Origin: JBCBCP01 sp039817385
GTDB lineage: Bacteria > Pseudomonadota > Alphaproteobacteria > Rhodobacterales > Rhodobacteraceae
NCBI GenBank assembly: GCA_039817385.1
Contig: JBCBVY010000005.1
Coordinates: forward strand, 303,089 to 367,088
Direction of reading: 5' to 3'
Length of the DNA stretch: 64,000 bases
A program made the translations under genes and the position numbers. Under the pieces are notes generated by a model. The model made no database searches and was not told the DNA's origin. It saw only the letters and a program-made list of their open reading frames with translations. Below, one piece after another: positions 49,180-58,119 of this stretch; within the stretch, counting starts at the first letter, position 1, and the number at the start of each line of letters is the position of its first letter.

Positions 49180-49929
49180 ATGACCAAAGCCCTTATCCCA
49201 CTCGCATCCGCTGCCCTTGTCGCGCTTGCTGCCCCAACAACCGCCGCCACCATCGACATCCTGGGCGTCTCAATCGGCGCGCAAGCCAACACGGTCGCCG
49301 GCTTCGGCCCCGTCGCGACCACCGAAGACGATCGCAACCAGATCGCGACCTTCGGCACGGTCACGGCAAGCGAAACAACCTTCGAATCGGGCGACTACCC
49401 CAATCCGGGTGACTTCAACTCGGCAGGCGTCACCGCTGCCTCCAGCGTCACCGCCGGCACCTCGGTCGACGGAGCCGACGCAAAAATCAGCGGTAACTGG
49501 ATGGGCAACATCAACTTCTTCTCCATCGTGGGTCGTGGCCTTGCCTTCGGCGGCAACCTGGCGTCGGAAAACTTTGTCGACGTGACGTTCGATGTGGACG
49601 CAGCCGTCGACTACTCGCTCAGCCTCACGTCCTCGATCATCAACCTCATTAACATCAGCTCGACCGACCCCAACAACTTCTTCAGCCAGAACGCGGCGGC
49701 CAACCAGACCAACACGGGCACCTTGCAAGCCGGGACATACACGCTTTCGACGTTCTTCAGCACGCAGGCAACGGATACGTTCGGCCCCAGATCCGAAACC
49801 AGCTCATTCGAGCTGACCCTCGAGGACTCCACTTTCGGCGTTCCGGCCCCGATTCCGCTGCCCGCCGCCGCGTGGCTTTTGATCGCGGGCCTCGCTGGCC
49901 TCGGTGGCCTGCGCCGCCTGCAAAGCTGA
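49180..49929 (+). CDS. VPLPA-CTERM sorting-domain protein
   Basis: Predicted 249-residue secreted protein. A signal peptide (ALIPLASAALVALAAPTTAA) precedes a Thr/Ser/Asn-rich beta region. The last about 30 residues end with PIPLPAAAWLLIAGLAGLGGLRRL, the sorting signal of the VPLPA-CTERM class, with span and Arg tail. In this class an exosortase is thought to process the protein for surface display or export. No exosortase is in the window. No catalytic motif is visible. It stands alone in opposite orientation between pth and rplY. Confidence 0.88.
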   Translation: MTKALIPLASAALVALAAPTTAATIDILGVSIGAQANTVAGFGPVATTEDDRNQIATFGTVTASETTFESGDYPNPGDFNSAGVTAASSVTAGTSVDGADAKISGNWMGNINFFSIVGRGLAFGGNLASENFVDVTFDVDAAVDYSLSLTSSIINLINISSTDPNNFFSQNAAANQTNTGTLQAGTYTLSTFFSTQATDTFGPRSETSSFELTLEDSTFGVPAPIPLPAAAWLLIAGLAGLGGLRRLQS

Positions 49930-49946
49930 CCCAACACAGCCAACTC

Positions 49947-49978
49947 AAAAAAAAAGGCCGCCCCAACCGGGCGGCCTT
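49947..49978 (-). terminator. Terminator between rplY and the VPLPA-CTERM gene
   Basis: AAGGCCGCCC (49954-49963) pairs with GGGCGGCCTT (49969-49978). On the minus strand the hairpin is followed by a run of T (complement of 49947-49955), so it ends rplY. It may also stop the plus-strand gene. Confidence 0.85.
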
Positions 49979-50001
49979 CGCATCTCAAAAAGACGCAGCG
50001 C

Positions 50002-50637
50002 TTACTCCGCGCTCGCCCCTTCTTCGGTCTCCGCGCTTTCGCCATCCTCGTCGTCCTGTGCCTTCAGGCCGGACGGTGCGGAGATGGTCGCGATCACGAA
50101 GTCGCGGTCGATGGTGGGCTTCGCGCCTGCGGGCAGGGTCACGGACGAGATGGTGATGCTGTCACCAATCGCCGCCTCGCTCACGTCGATCGTGATGCTG
50201 TCCGGAATGTCACCGGCGGTCACGATCAGCTCGACCTCCGGCCGGACCAGGTTCATCGTGCCGCCGCGCTTGAGGCCAACGGATGCCTCCTCGCCCACCA
50301 CCTCGACGGGGATAAAGAGGTTGATCTTCGTCGTCCGGCGCAGGCGCATGAAGTCCACGTGGCGCGGCAGGTCCTTCACCACGTCGCGCTGCACGTCGCG
50401 GCAGATGACGCGGACGTCGTCGTGGCCTTCGACCTTGAGGTTGAAGAGCGTGGACTTGAACCGCCCCGCCTTCAGCATCTTCAGCAGCTTGTTGAACGGA
50501 AGGTTGATCGGCAGCGGGTCCGTGTCGCCACCAAAAACAATCCCCGGAACCATGCCATCGCGGCGTGCCTGACGAGCGGCGCCCTTGCCTGTCCCCGTCC
50601 GTTCCAGAGCTTCGAGATCAGGGATCTCTCCAGCCAT
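50002..50637 (-). CDS. rplY: 50S ribosomal protein L25/general stress protein Ctc
   Basis: Predicted 211-residue protein. N-terminal L25 domain: ERTGTGKGAARQARRDGMVPGIVFGGDTDPLPI, and DVQRDVVKDLPRHVDFMRL. A C-terminal TL5/CTC domain follows (NLVRPEVELIVTAGDIPDSITIDVSEAAIGDSITISSVTLPAGAKPTI) with an acidic tail. It binds 5S rRNA. Separation from pth by the inserted VPLPA-CTERM gene is unusual. Confidence 0.95.
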   Translation of the reverse strand: MAGEIPDLEALERTGTGKGAARQARRDGMVPGIVFGGDTDPLPINLPFNKLLKMLKAGRFKSTLFNLKVEGHDDVRVICRDVQRDVVKDLPRHVDFMRLRRTTKINLFIPVEVVGEEASVGLKRGGTMNLVRPEVELIVTAGDIPDSITIDVSEAAIGDSITISSVTLPAGAKPTIDRDFVIATISAPSGLKAQDDEDGESAETEEGASAE

Positions 50638-50773
50638 GATACATCTCCAATTGTCTAGGGCAGGGTGCCTCCAAGGCTGTCACCCCGCGTGAAGTCGCCG
50701 CTATAGGGCCGATTGGGCGCGATGCCAAGCGGATTCTCTTTGCTTTCCGGCGCCCCCGTGCCAAGTCCGGCTG

Positions 50774-51940
50774 ATGGGATTGTTCAACGACATCGCGCTG
50801 TCGCGCCGCGCGCTTGCGGGCTTTGTGCTGATCGGCGCGGCCTGGGCCAGCTACTTTGCCCAGATGCCGGTCATCAAGGCGGGGTTGGGGGCCTCTGACG
50901 GGGTTTATGGCTCGGTCGTGCTTTTTGCCGCGTTTGGCGCCATCGCGGCGATGTGGCTGGCGCCTCTTGCGGACCGGCTTGCGGGGCCGCTCGCGCTGCC
51001 GCTGGGGGCGCTGGGCGTGGGGCTTGGCTTTCTCTGGGCCGGGACGGCGCCGGGCCTTGTGTCCTTTGCGCTGGCGATGACGCTGGCCTCTGCTGGCTCC
51101 GGCGTGGTGGACGTGCTGGCCAATGCGCGCCTTGCCAACCTGGAGGCCGCCTCGGGCCGCGCGCTGATGAACCTTAACCACGGGCTCTACAGCTTTGCCT
51201 ACGCCGCCGCCGCGCTGCTGGTTGGCTGGGCGCGCGAGGCGGGGTGGACCCCTACCGAGGTCTTCCTCGTGATGATGGGCGTCACCCTGATCTGCGCCGC
51301 GCTGATGGCGGGCAACGAGGCGACGGGCATTGCGCCCCCGCCCGCGCAAGGCCGATTGCCCCGGGACGCGGTGGTGTGGCTGGTGGGCCTTCTGGTCCTC
51401 TTTGCCTTCCTGACGGAAGCCTCGACCGAGGGGTGGTCCGCCCTGCACCTTGAACGCACGCTTGGCGGCGGGCCTGCCGAAGGCGCGCTCGGCCCTGCCA
51501 TCCTTGGCCTGACGATGGGTTTTGGGCGGCTGTTTGGTCACGCCCTCGCGCGGGCAGTGCCGGACCTTGTGATGATCACAGGCGCGCTGGTGCTGGCGAG
51601 CCTTGGCCTGATCGTCGCGGGCATGGCCCCAACCCTGATGGTGGCCTACGGGGGCTTTGCGCTGACGGGGCTGGGCATCTCGGTCGTGGTGCCGCTGGCT
51701 TTTGCGATCCTCGGCCAAGCGGTTGACCCGGACCGCAGGCTCAAGGCGATCAGCGTCGCCTCGGCCATCGGCTACACGGCCTTCTTTGCGGGCCCGCCGC
51801 TGATGGGGCTGGTCTCTGAGGCCTTCACCCTGCGGGCCGCGTTCTGCGTCATCGCCGCCCTGCTGGTCGCGGTTCTTGCGGTGTTGATCCCGGCGCTGGC
51901 ACGGCGCCTGCGGGCCGCCGCGCCTGCCCTGCAGACCTAG
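50774..51940 (+). CDS. MFS transporter
   Basis: Predicted 388-residue, 12-span transporter. The usual FA-x-M-x-x-IK-x-x-LGASDGVYGSVVLF start resembles the sugar/fucose-permease-like group, and LANARLANLEAASGRALMNLNHGLYSFAYAAAALLVGW is the second family block. The substrate is unknown. The ATG at 50774 is the best start; the region upstream is the rplY promoter area. It converges on the nitronate monooxygenase gene. Confidence 0.88.
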   Translation: MGLFNDIALSRRALAGFVLIGAAWASYFAQMPVIKAGLGASDGVYGSVVLFAAFGAIAAMWLAPLADRLAGPLALPLGALGVGLGFLWAGTAPGLVSFALAMTLASAGSGVVDVLANARLANLEAASGRALMNLNHGLYSFAYAAAALLVGWAREAGWTPTEVFLVMMGVTLICAALMAGNEATGIAPPPAQGRLPRDAVVWLVGLLVLFAFLTEASTEGWSALHLERTLGGGPAEGALGPAILGLTMGFGRLFGHALARAVPDLVMITGALVLASLGLIVAGMAPTLMVAYGGFALTGLGISVVVPLAFAILGQAVDPDRRLKAISVASAIGYTAFFAGPPLMGLVSEAFTLRAAFCVIAALLVAVLAVLIPALARRLRAAAPALQT

Positions 51941-51946
51941 GCGCGG

Positions 51947-53005
51947 TCAGGCGGTCAGAAGCGCTTCGGCCTCTTGCCAAAGCGTTGTCAGCACGGCGCC
52001 CGCCGGTTCCGCCCGGGCGCGGCTGGCTGACTGCCCCGCCCAGGCCTGCATCGTGTCAACGGAGGTTGCCGCGCCGCGCATCGCTTTTGTCAGACCGCGC
52101 TGGACGGGGTAGGGGGCGGGTTCTGGCCCGGCCTCTGCCGCGTCGGTGTAATCGGTGCGCAGCGCGCGGCCAAGACGCCCTGAAAACGCCCGTGTCGCCA
52201 CGGTGTCCTCGGGCTTGGCCGCGCCAATGGCATCTGCCCACGCGGGCGCGATGCCCGCCTCTGGTGTGCGCAAAAGGCCCGTGCCGATCTGCACCGCGGA
52301 GGCGCCCAGCATCAGCGCCGCGGCGACCCCGCGCGCATCCGCGATCCCGCCTGTCGCCACGACCGGTACTTTCACCGCGTCCACAACCGCGGGCAGCAGG
52401 GCAAACAGGCCGATCAGCGCACGCGGCGCATCGCCGGCCTCAAAAGCACCGCGATGCCCGCCCGCCTCCATGCCTTGCGCGACGATCACATCCGCCCCCG
52501 CGGCCTCTGCGGCCAGCGCTTCGGTCACGGTGGTGACGGTGGCGAACCACTTCACGCCCCGGTCCTTCATCTGCGCGACGAACGACGCCGGATAAACCCC
52601 CATGATCGAAGAGATCACCGACGGCCCCGCGTCCAGCATCGCCGCGCATTGCGCCTCGAAATCCACGCCCGCCGCATCGCCATCTTCTGCGGGCACCTCC
52701 GGGCCAAACTGGCCAAGGAACGCGCGCACCTCCGCCTCATGCGCAAGGTCACGCTCCGGCGCGGGGTCGGGGATCCACGTGTTGAGCTGGAACGCCCCGT
52801 TCGAGCCGCTGCGCACGTGCCGCGCCCAGCCTGCAATGTCGTCCGGACCCATCAGCAAACAGCCGCAGGCCCCCATCCCGCCCGCGTTGGCCACGGCAAT
52901 CGAGAGGGCAGGCGGGCAGGCGCCCGCCATCGGGGCCAGCAGGACCGGGATTTGCAATCCGTAAGCGCGGCAGAAGTCCTGCGCGCGGACGAGGGGTGTG
53001 GACAT
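51947..53005 (-). CDS. Nitronate monooxygenase-like FMN enzyme
   Basis: Predicted 352-residue TIM-barrel flavoprotein. IPVLLAPMAGACPPALSIAVANAGGMG is the N-terminal FMN-binding block; VIVAQGMEAGGHRGAFEAGD is the family signature with the conserved His; VPVVATGGIADARGVAAALMLGASAVQIGTGLLRT binds the FMN phosphate. Relatives oxidise alkyl nitronates or act as enoyl reductases. The gene is probably monocistronic. Confidence 0.9.
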   Translation of the reverse strand: MSTPLVRAQDFCRAYGLQIPVLLAPMAGACPPALSIAVANAGGMGACGCLLMGPDDIAGWARHVRSGSNGAFQLNTWIPDPAPERDLAHEAEVRAFLGQFGPEVPAEDGDAAGVDFEAQCAAMLDAGPSVISSIMGVYPASFVAQMKDRGVKWFATVTTVTEALAAEAAGADVIVAQGMEAGGHRGAFEAGDAPRALIGLFALLPAVVDAVKVPVVATGGIADARGVAAALMLGASAVQIGTGLLRTPEAGIAPAWADAIGAAKPEDTVATRAFSGRLGRALRTDYTDAAEAGPEPAPYPVQRGLTKAMRGAATSVDTMQAWAGQSASRARAEPAGAVLTTLWQEAEALLTA

Positions 53006-53052
53006 GGGGCGCTCCTCCTTGCCCCGGACTATGCCCGCGCGGGGCCGCCCTG

Positions 53053-53667
53053 TCAGCCCTGCACCCGCAAATGCCCCCCGGCCGAGATGACCTGCTCATA
53101 AAGCGCGAACTCGTCGGCCCGCGCGCGGCGCAACTGCGCCTCTACCTCCGGCGACAAGGGCGCATCAGCGTGGGGGGAGACGTTTTTCTGCTTCATCGCA
53201 ATCTCGTCGCCAAAGCGCTGGGCGAGGAAGCCGCGCAGCACCTGCTGACGCTCATAGGCAAACAGGTGCGTGACCATCAGCGCGCCATGTCCCGTCAGAA
53301 ATCCGAATTGACTGCCGATCTGCGCAAACGGCGGCGGCGTGTCCGAGATCACGGCCAGCACAAATTCGTCAAAGCTGCACCCTTTGGTGCTGACCGGCGT
53401 GCCTGCCTGCCGCGGGCCGGAGCGGTAGCGGAACCAGCTGCGGATTTGCTCGACCGGATTGCGCATGACGGCCATTGGCTCGGGCGACACGCCAAAGGTG
53501 TCCTCCAGCCACGGCGCGATTTTGCGGGCATAGCGCTGCGCTGTGATGTGCTTGCGGTGCTTGCCAAAGATGATGTCCGCGCGCGGGCGCAACGCCATCT
53601 CAAACGCGGTTGTGCCGGTCTTGGGCACGGCCAGAAAGGCAAGGCTTTCGCGGGAAAAGACAAGCAT
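53053..53667 (-). CDS. Sulfotransferase-like protein
   Basis: Predicted 204-residue protein. The N-terminal LAVPKTGTTAFEMAL is a PAPS-binding loop (K-T-G-T-T), and VMRNPVEQIRSWFRY is the second PAPS contact. These two motifs define small sulfotransferases found in Roseobacters. The acceptor is unknown. It lies 22 bp downstream of the lldD gene's 3' end on the same side but reads the same strand, so it may be cotranscribed with lldD. Confidence 0.8.
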   Translation of the reverse strand: MLVFSRESLAFLAVPKTGTTAFEMALRPRADIIFGKHRKHITAQRYARKIAPWLEDTFGVSPEPMAVMRNPVEQIRSWFRYRSGPRQAGTPVSTKGCSFDEFVLAVISDTPPPFAQIGSQFGFLTGHGALMVTHLFAYERQQVLRGFLAQRFGDEIAMKQKNVSPHADAPLSPEVEAQLRRARADEFALYEQVISAGGHLRVQG

Positions 53668-53689
53668 AACCCTGCCTAGCGCGCAGGCG

Positions 53690-54856
53690 TTATTGTTGCC
53701 AGTGTCCTTCGAAATCGGACGGGATCAGCAGGTTGTGCCGTCCCAGATTTGCCACATCGGTCTCGCCGCACAGGGCCATCGTCATGTCCAGCTCCTTGTG
53801 GATGACCTCCATCGCGGTGGTCACGCCCTTCTGGCCCATCGCGCCCAGGCCATAGACCCAGGCACGCCCGATCATCGTGCCATTCGCACCCATCGCCAAC
53901 GCCTTCAGCACGTCCTGACCCGAGCGGATGCCGCTGTCGAGGTAGACCTCCGTCTGCCCGCCCACCGCATCGAGGATCGAAGGCAGCACCCGGATCGACG
54001 ACAGCGCACCATCCAGCTGCCGGCCGCCGTGGTTGCTGACCACGATAGCGTCCGCGCCCAGTTTTACGGCCATGCGGGCATCTTCGGCGTCCAGAATGCC
54101 CTTCAGGATCACCTTGCCGCCCCACTGCTCCATCAGCTTGCCGACCTTGTCCCAATCGAGCGTCAGGTCGAACTGCTCTGCCGTCCAAGAGCCGAGGGAC
54201 GACGCGTCCTTCACCCCCTCTGCATGGCCCACGATATTGCCAAACTCGCGCCGCTTTGCGCTCAGCATCTCTATGCCCCAGGACCATTTGGTCATCAGGT
54301 TCGCGATGGTTTTGGCCGTCAGCTTGGGCGGCGCGCTCAGCCCGTTCTTGAGGTCTTTGTGCCGCTGGCCCAGCAGTTGCAAATCGAGCGTGATGACCAG
54401 CGCCGAGCATTTGGCATCCTTTGCCCGCTGGATCAGGCGGCTGACAAAATCCTGGTCGTTCATCGTATAAAGCTGGAACCAGAACGGCCGGTCCGTCGCG
54501 CCCGCCACATCCTCGATCGAGTTGATTGACATGGTCGACAGGGTAAAGGGCAGGCCGAACTTCTCTGCTGCGCGGGCCGCTTTCATCTCACCATCCGCGT
54601 GCTGCATGCCCGTCAGGCCGACGGGCGCGAGCGCCACAGGCATCGCGACGTCCTCGCCGATCATCTGCGCCTTGGTGGAGCGCCCCGACATGTCCACCGC
54701 AACGCGCTGCCGTAGGCGGATCTTTTCGAAATCGGAGGTGTTCTCGCGGAAGGTCTGCTCGGTCCAGCTGCCGCTTTCGGCGTAGTCGTAGAACATGCGC
54801 GGCACGCGGCGTTCGTGAATACGCTTCAGGTCGTCGATTGTGGTGATGACGGGCAT
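53690..54856 (-). CDS. lldD: L-lactate dehydrogenase (FMN, LldD-like) / alpha-hydroxy-acid oxidase
   Basis: Predicted 388-residue FMN enzyme. YDYAESGSWTEQTFREN, SINSIEDVAGATDRPFWFQLY, and the active-site segment VVSNHGGRQLDGALSS with catalytic His, then VYLDSGIRSGQDVLKALAMGANGTMIGRAW match LldD. It oxidises L-lactate to pyruvate at the membrane. The gene starts at 54856 with GAGGGA upstream. A perfect inverted repeat with PdhR/LldR-like half-sites lies 16 bp before the start. The sulfotransferase gene follows closely. Confidence 0.92.
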   Translation of the reverse strand: MPVITTIDDLKRIHERRVPRMFYDYAESGSWTEQTFRENTSDFEKIRLRQRVAVDMSGRSTKAQMIGEDVAMPVALAPVGLTGMQHADGEMKAARAAEKFGLPFTLSTMSINSIEDVAGATDRPFWFQLYTMNDQDFVSRLIQRAKDAKCSALVITLDLQLLGQRHKDLKNGLSAPPKLTAKTIANLMTKWSWGIEMLSAKRREFGNIVGHAEGVKDASSLGSWTAEQFDLTLDWDKVGKLMEQWGGKVILKGILDAEDARMAVKLGADAIVVSNHGGRQLDGALSSIRVLPSILDAVGGQTEVYLDSGIRSGQDVLKALAMGANGTMIGRAWVYGLGAMGQKGVTTAMEVIHKELDMTMALCGETDVANLGRHNLLIPSDFEGHWQQ

Positions 54857-54871
54857 GGCGGCAGATCCCTC

Positions 54872-54898
54872 AAATTGGTCAGGTTTCGTTACCAATTT
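54872..54898. promoter_or_regulatory. AAATTGGT/ACCAATTT inverted repeat before lldD
   Basis: AAATTGGT (54872-54879), 11-bp spacer, ACCAATTT (54891-54898). The half-sites match those of GntR/FadR-family regulators such as PdhR and LldR, although those usually have a 3-bp centre. It is a good candidate operator for lactate control of lldD. Confidence 0.55.
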
Positions 54899-54950
54899 AC
54901 GCCCTTCAGAGCAAGTGCGACAGAAAAACGTACGATGTCGAATTATTTTC

Positions 54951-54979
54951 TTGCTGGCAGTCCGATATCGCACCATATA
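54951..54979 (+). promoter_or_regulatory. Predicted promoter of the Acg-like gene
   Basis: TTGCTG (54951-54956), 17-bp spacer, CATATA (54974-54979), 28 bp before the ATG at 55008. The start also has AAAAGGAG. Confidence 0.5.
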
Positions 54980-55007
54980 GTCCAATGTCGAACAAAAGGA
55001 GCCTCCC

Positions 55008-56147
55008 ATGCCCAACCGCCGCAACACCCTCGCCCTGATCGGGGGCGGCCTGATCGCCGCCGCTGGCACTGCCACCTACGCCGTCACCCGCACGCCCCGC
55101 ACCGCGCTCGCGCCGTGGGACATGGCGGGCCAGTATGACGACCCGCGCAAGCGCGCGCTCAGCTGGGCGATCCTCTCGCCCAATCCGCATAACCGGCAGC
55201 CGTGGATGGTGGACCTCGGCACGCCGAACGAGGCGCACCTCTACGTCGACACCAATCGCCTTCTGCCCCACACCGACCCGTTCAACCGCCAGATCACGAT
55301 CGGGCTGGGCTGCTTTCTCGAAACCCTGCGCATGGCCGCAGCCTCCGAAGGGATCGGCACGCAAACCGCGCTCTTCCCCCAAGGCTCGGACCCCGAAAAG
55401 CTGGACGCGCGCCCGGTCGCCGTGGTCCGCTTCGAAGGCACGGCCACGCCGGATCCCTTGTTCGCCCACGTCCCCCACCGCCGTTCTCAGAAAGAGCCCT
55501 TCGACACCGCGCGCCCCGTCCCGCAGGCAACGCTCGATGACCTGCTGGGCGCCCTGCGGGCCGAGACCACCTGCCGCGTCGCGGGCAGTGTCGATCCCGA
55601 AACCATCGCCGCGCAGCGCCAACTGAGCGAGGACGCCATGATGATCGAGCTTGAGACCGATCACACTTACAAGGAATCCGTCGATCTGTTCCGTATCGGC
55701 CGGGCCGAGGTGGACGCGAACCCCGACGGCATCGACTTCACCGGCCCGATGTTCGAAACCCTGCACCTCACCGGACAGTTCACCCGTGAGGCCGCGATGG
55801 ACCGCACCTCGCTCGCCTATACCGGCGGCGTCGACGCAGTCCTCGAAAACATGCGCACCGCGATGGGGCATTTCTGGCTCACGACCCAAGGCAACACACG
55901 GCAAGACCAGATCGCCGCCGGCGCCGCCTGGATGCGCGCGAACCTGCATTGCCAACGCCTCGGCCTCGGCACGCAGCCACTGTCACAGGCCCTGCAGGAA
56001 TACCCGGAGATGGACGCGCTATATGCTCAGGCCCACGAAACGATGGCCCGCCCCGGCGAGACCATCCAGATGTGGGCCCGCATCGGCTACTCCCCCGAAG
56101 TCGCCCCCAGCCCCCGCTGGCCGATTGAGGCGAAGCTCGTGCGGTGA
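55008..56147 (+). CDS. Acg-like nitroreductase-fold protein with Tat-like leader
   Basis: Predicted 379-residue protein. The N-terminus NRRNTLALIGGGLIAAAGTATYAVTR has a twin-Arg and a hydrophobic span, so it is probably exported or anchored. The domain (AILSPNPHNRQPWMVDL at about residues 53-70, TIGLGCFLETLRMAA about 95, HRRSQKEPFD about 160) fits the Acg-like nitroreductase group, whose mycobacterial members bind FMN. No reductase activity can be assigned. It diverges from lldD. Confidence 0.85.
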   Translation: MPNRRNTLALIGGGLIAAAGTATYAVTRTPRTALAPWDMAGQYDDPRKRALSWAILSPNPHNRQPWMVDLGTPNEAHLYVDTNRLLPHTDPFNRQITIGLGCFLETLRMAAASEGIGTQTALFPQGSDPEKLDARPVAVVRFEGTATPDPLFAHVPHRRSQKEPFDTARPVPQATLDDLLGALRAETTCRVAGSVDPETIAAQRQLSEDAMMIELETDHTYKESVDLFRIGRAEVDANPDGIDFTGPMFETLHLTGQFTREAAMDRTSLAYTGGVDAVLENMRTAMGHFWLTTQGNTRQDQIAAGAAWMRANLHCQRLGLGTQPLSQALQEYPEMDALYAQAHETMARPGETIQMWARIGYSPEVAPSPRWPIEAKLVR

Positions 56148-56239
56148 GGTTTGGCGCGCTGCAGCGAATTGCGGGTGTGAGCCCAAAGTGCATAATGCTG
56201 CGCGGTGCGCTAATGTCCGCAATGCAGAAAGCGAACAGA

Positions 56240-57109
56240 CTATAGCGATTTTTGCCAGTTCGCAAAATCCTCCGCTTGATCCTTTAGCCATCCGGCAAAA
56301 GCCTGAGCTGGAACAGAAGCGTTTGATCGAGACATAAGGAAATAGTCCTGGCTGTCCAAACGCGGACCCTCCACGCCGACCAATGCCCCAGTTTTCAGTT
56401 CATCTTCTGCAATAACATCATCGGCCACAGCGGTTCCCAACCCCAAACGCGCCGCCTCAACGGGCAGGTCGCATCTGTTCAAGGTGATCGTAGGTGCAGC
56501 GTCGGGATAGGGTAGCCCCGCATCTGCAAATACGAGCTTCCACCAGTGATCATCCGCTTCGTGTATCAATGTACCGCCCGCTGCCTCAGCTAACGAAGAC
56601 ATGCCCAAACTTGGCGCTGACACAAGAATGGTCTTCGGCGATACCAGACGCTGGCGTTTGAAGCCCCGGTAGTCCGCAAACCCCCAGACAATAGCCATAT
56701 CGGCAGTGGGTGAGATGACCCTTGGCGGATCGTGATGGGTTCGGATGTTCAGCGAAAGCTGGAGGTCTTTGAAAGTGTCGTCTCGCAGACGCGGCAATAT
56801 CCATTGACGCAGAAACGTGGCTTCGACGTCCAGCGTCACCGTGGTTCTGCCGGGCGCTTGGTCTGCTTCGCCTGTGGTCAAGTGCCGAAAGCCCTCTGAC
56901 ACCCTTTGTGCATAACGCGCGCCTGCCTCTGTCAACGACACTGCGCGGTGGGACCGGTCGAACAAGTCAAACCCGAGATCGCCTTCAAGCCGTCGAATGG
57001 CCCGACTGATTGCAGCGGGGGTCACGCCGAGGGCGTCGGCGGCTTTGGCAAAGCTCTGGTATCGGGCGGCAGCTTCAAAGGCGCGGAGGGCAGTGAGATT
57101 TGGGAGCAT
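56240..57109 (-). CDS. LysR-family transcriptional regulator
   Basis: Predicted 289-residue regulator of the GcvA-like group. HTH at residues about 5-60: LTALRAFEAAARYQSFAKAADALGVTPAAISRAIRRLE. A periplasmic-binding-like effector domain follows from about residue 85. It diverges from the DMT transporter gene, the classical LysR arrangement, and most likely controls it. Codon use in this pair is visibly less GC-rich than in the flanking genes. Confidence 0.92.
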   Translation of the reverse strand: MLPNLTALRAFEAAARYQSFAKAADALGVTPAAISRAIRRLEGDLGFDLFDRSHRAVSLTEAGARYAQRVSEGFRHLTTGEADQAPGRTTVTLDVEATFLRQWILPRLRDDTFKDLQLSLNIRTHHDPPRVISPTADMAIVWGFADYRGFKRQRLVSPKTILVSAPSLGMSSLAEAAGGTLIHEADDHWWKLVFADAGLPYPDAAPTITLNRCDLPVEAARLGLGTAVADDVIAEDELKTGALVGVEGPRLDSQDYFLMSRSNASVPAQAFAGWLKDQAEDFANWQKSL

Positions 57110-57131
57110 AGCAAAGCATTACAAAATGTAA

Positions 57132-57158
57132 CTCAAAATAGAAACATGATCGTTTGAG
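57132..57158. promoter_or_regulatory. Inverted repeat in the LysR/DMT control region
   Basis: CTCAAA (57132-57137), 15-bp spacer, TTTGAG (57153-57158), between the divergent LysR and transporter genes. The centre lies 36 bp from the LysR start. The short arms make it only a candidate operator. Confidence 0.4.
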
Positions 57159-57201
57159 AAATTTGATGGCAACGTTGAGGTTGAGGAAAACAGGATATGC
57201 C

Positions 57202-58119
57202 ATGCCGATCTCACATCTTCTCTTTGTCGCGTCCGCCTTTCTGCTCGCACTTGGCTCCGTCTTGGCAAAATATCTGCTTTCCTTGGATAGCAGCCCAACT
57301 TCCGTGATCGACCCCCTGCCATTCTTAACGCTGCAACTGATTGGAGGGGTTGTCTTCCTGATAAATGTTAGACTCGCAAAGGGATGGAGAATGGAGCCCT
57401 TTTCGCTTTTGGTCCGTCCTGCTTTTGCAGGGCTCATACTCGGCGCAGGTTCAGTTGGGACAATCATGGCGCTCGCCCTGGTTTCGGCCAGTGAGGCATC
57501 TGTGGTCTTTGCGACGCAGCCGGTCCTGACGCTTGGCCTGGCATGGGTGCTTTTGGGCGAGCGGTTCGGTCCGGCGGTCGCCATATTGTGCTTGGCAGCC
57601 GTCGGTGGGGTTATCGTCATCGTTGTTGGTGGATCGAACGATGAGTCACCATTTCGGTTTGCCGGGCTCGCATTTGCATTGATGTCGACTGTCTGTGCAG
57701 CGCTCTACACGGTCTGGATGCGCGGTCTGAGCGGAAAAGTCGACTTCCTCACAGCACTGATAGTGGTTCAAGCAACAGCTTGCTTTCTGTCGGCTGTTGT
57801 CTGGAGCTGCACAGCTTGGATGGACATCACTCCCACTCGGATAGGACCCGTTTTCTTGGCTGGATCCGCCTTGGGCACAGGGGCGATTTACTATGGTGCA
57901 GCCTTCTACATCTATTTGATCGGATTGCAGCACACAGAGGCCTCAAAGGCGGGCATTTATCTCAGCCTCGTGCCCGTCTTTGCCATCGGTCTTGCTTGGG
58001 TTGTTCTCGCAGAGCGCTTGGGCAACTCCCAGTGGCTAGGTGCTATTATCGTTATCGCTGCCGTCGCTGGGATTTCAACGATTTCTAGCAAGGATGAGAG
58101 GACCGCAAGCGAGAGTTGA
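57202..58119 (+). CDS. EamA/DMT-family transporter
   Basis: Predicted 305-residue protein with ten spans in two EamA halves: SEASVVFATQPVLTLGLAWVLLGERFGPA in the first, and SKAGIYLSLVPVFAIGLAWVVLAERLGNSQW in the second. Such proteins export amino acids or metabolites. The ATG at 57202 has AGGA 7 bp upstream and starts directly with span 1; upstream ATG 57166 and a TTG at 57154 are less likely. It is regulated probably by the LysR gene upstream. Base composition is lower than neighbours. Confidence 0.88.
   Translation: MPISHLLFVASAFLLALGSVLAKYLLSLDSSPTSVIDPLPFLTLQLIGGVVFLINVRLAKGWRMEPFSLLVRPAFAGLILGAGSVGTIMALALVSASEASVVFATQPVLTLGLAWVLLGERFGPAVAILCLAAVGGVIVIVVGGSNDESPFRFAGLAFALMSTVCAALYTVWMRGLSGKVDFLTALIVVQATACFLSAVVWSCTAWMDITPTRIGPVFLAGSALGTGAIYYGAAFYIYLIGLQHTEASKAGIYLSLVPVFAIGLAWVVLAERLGNSQWLGAIIVIAAVAGISTISSKDERTASES

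Noticed and set aside
57154..57201. Earlier starts of the DMT transporter (TTG 57154, ATG 57166)
   Set aside because: The first span begins just after the ATG at 57202, which also has the best ribosome-binding site; the TTG lies within the candidate operator.
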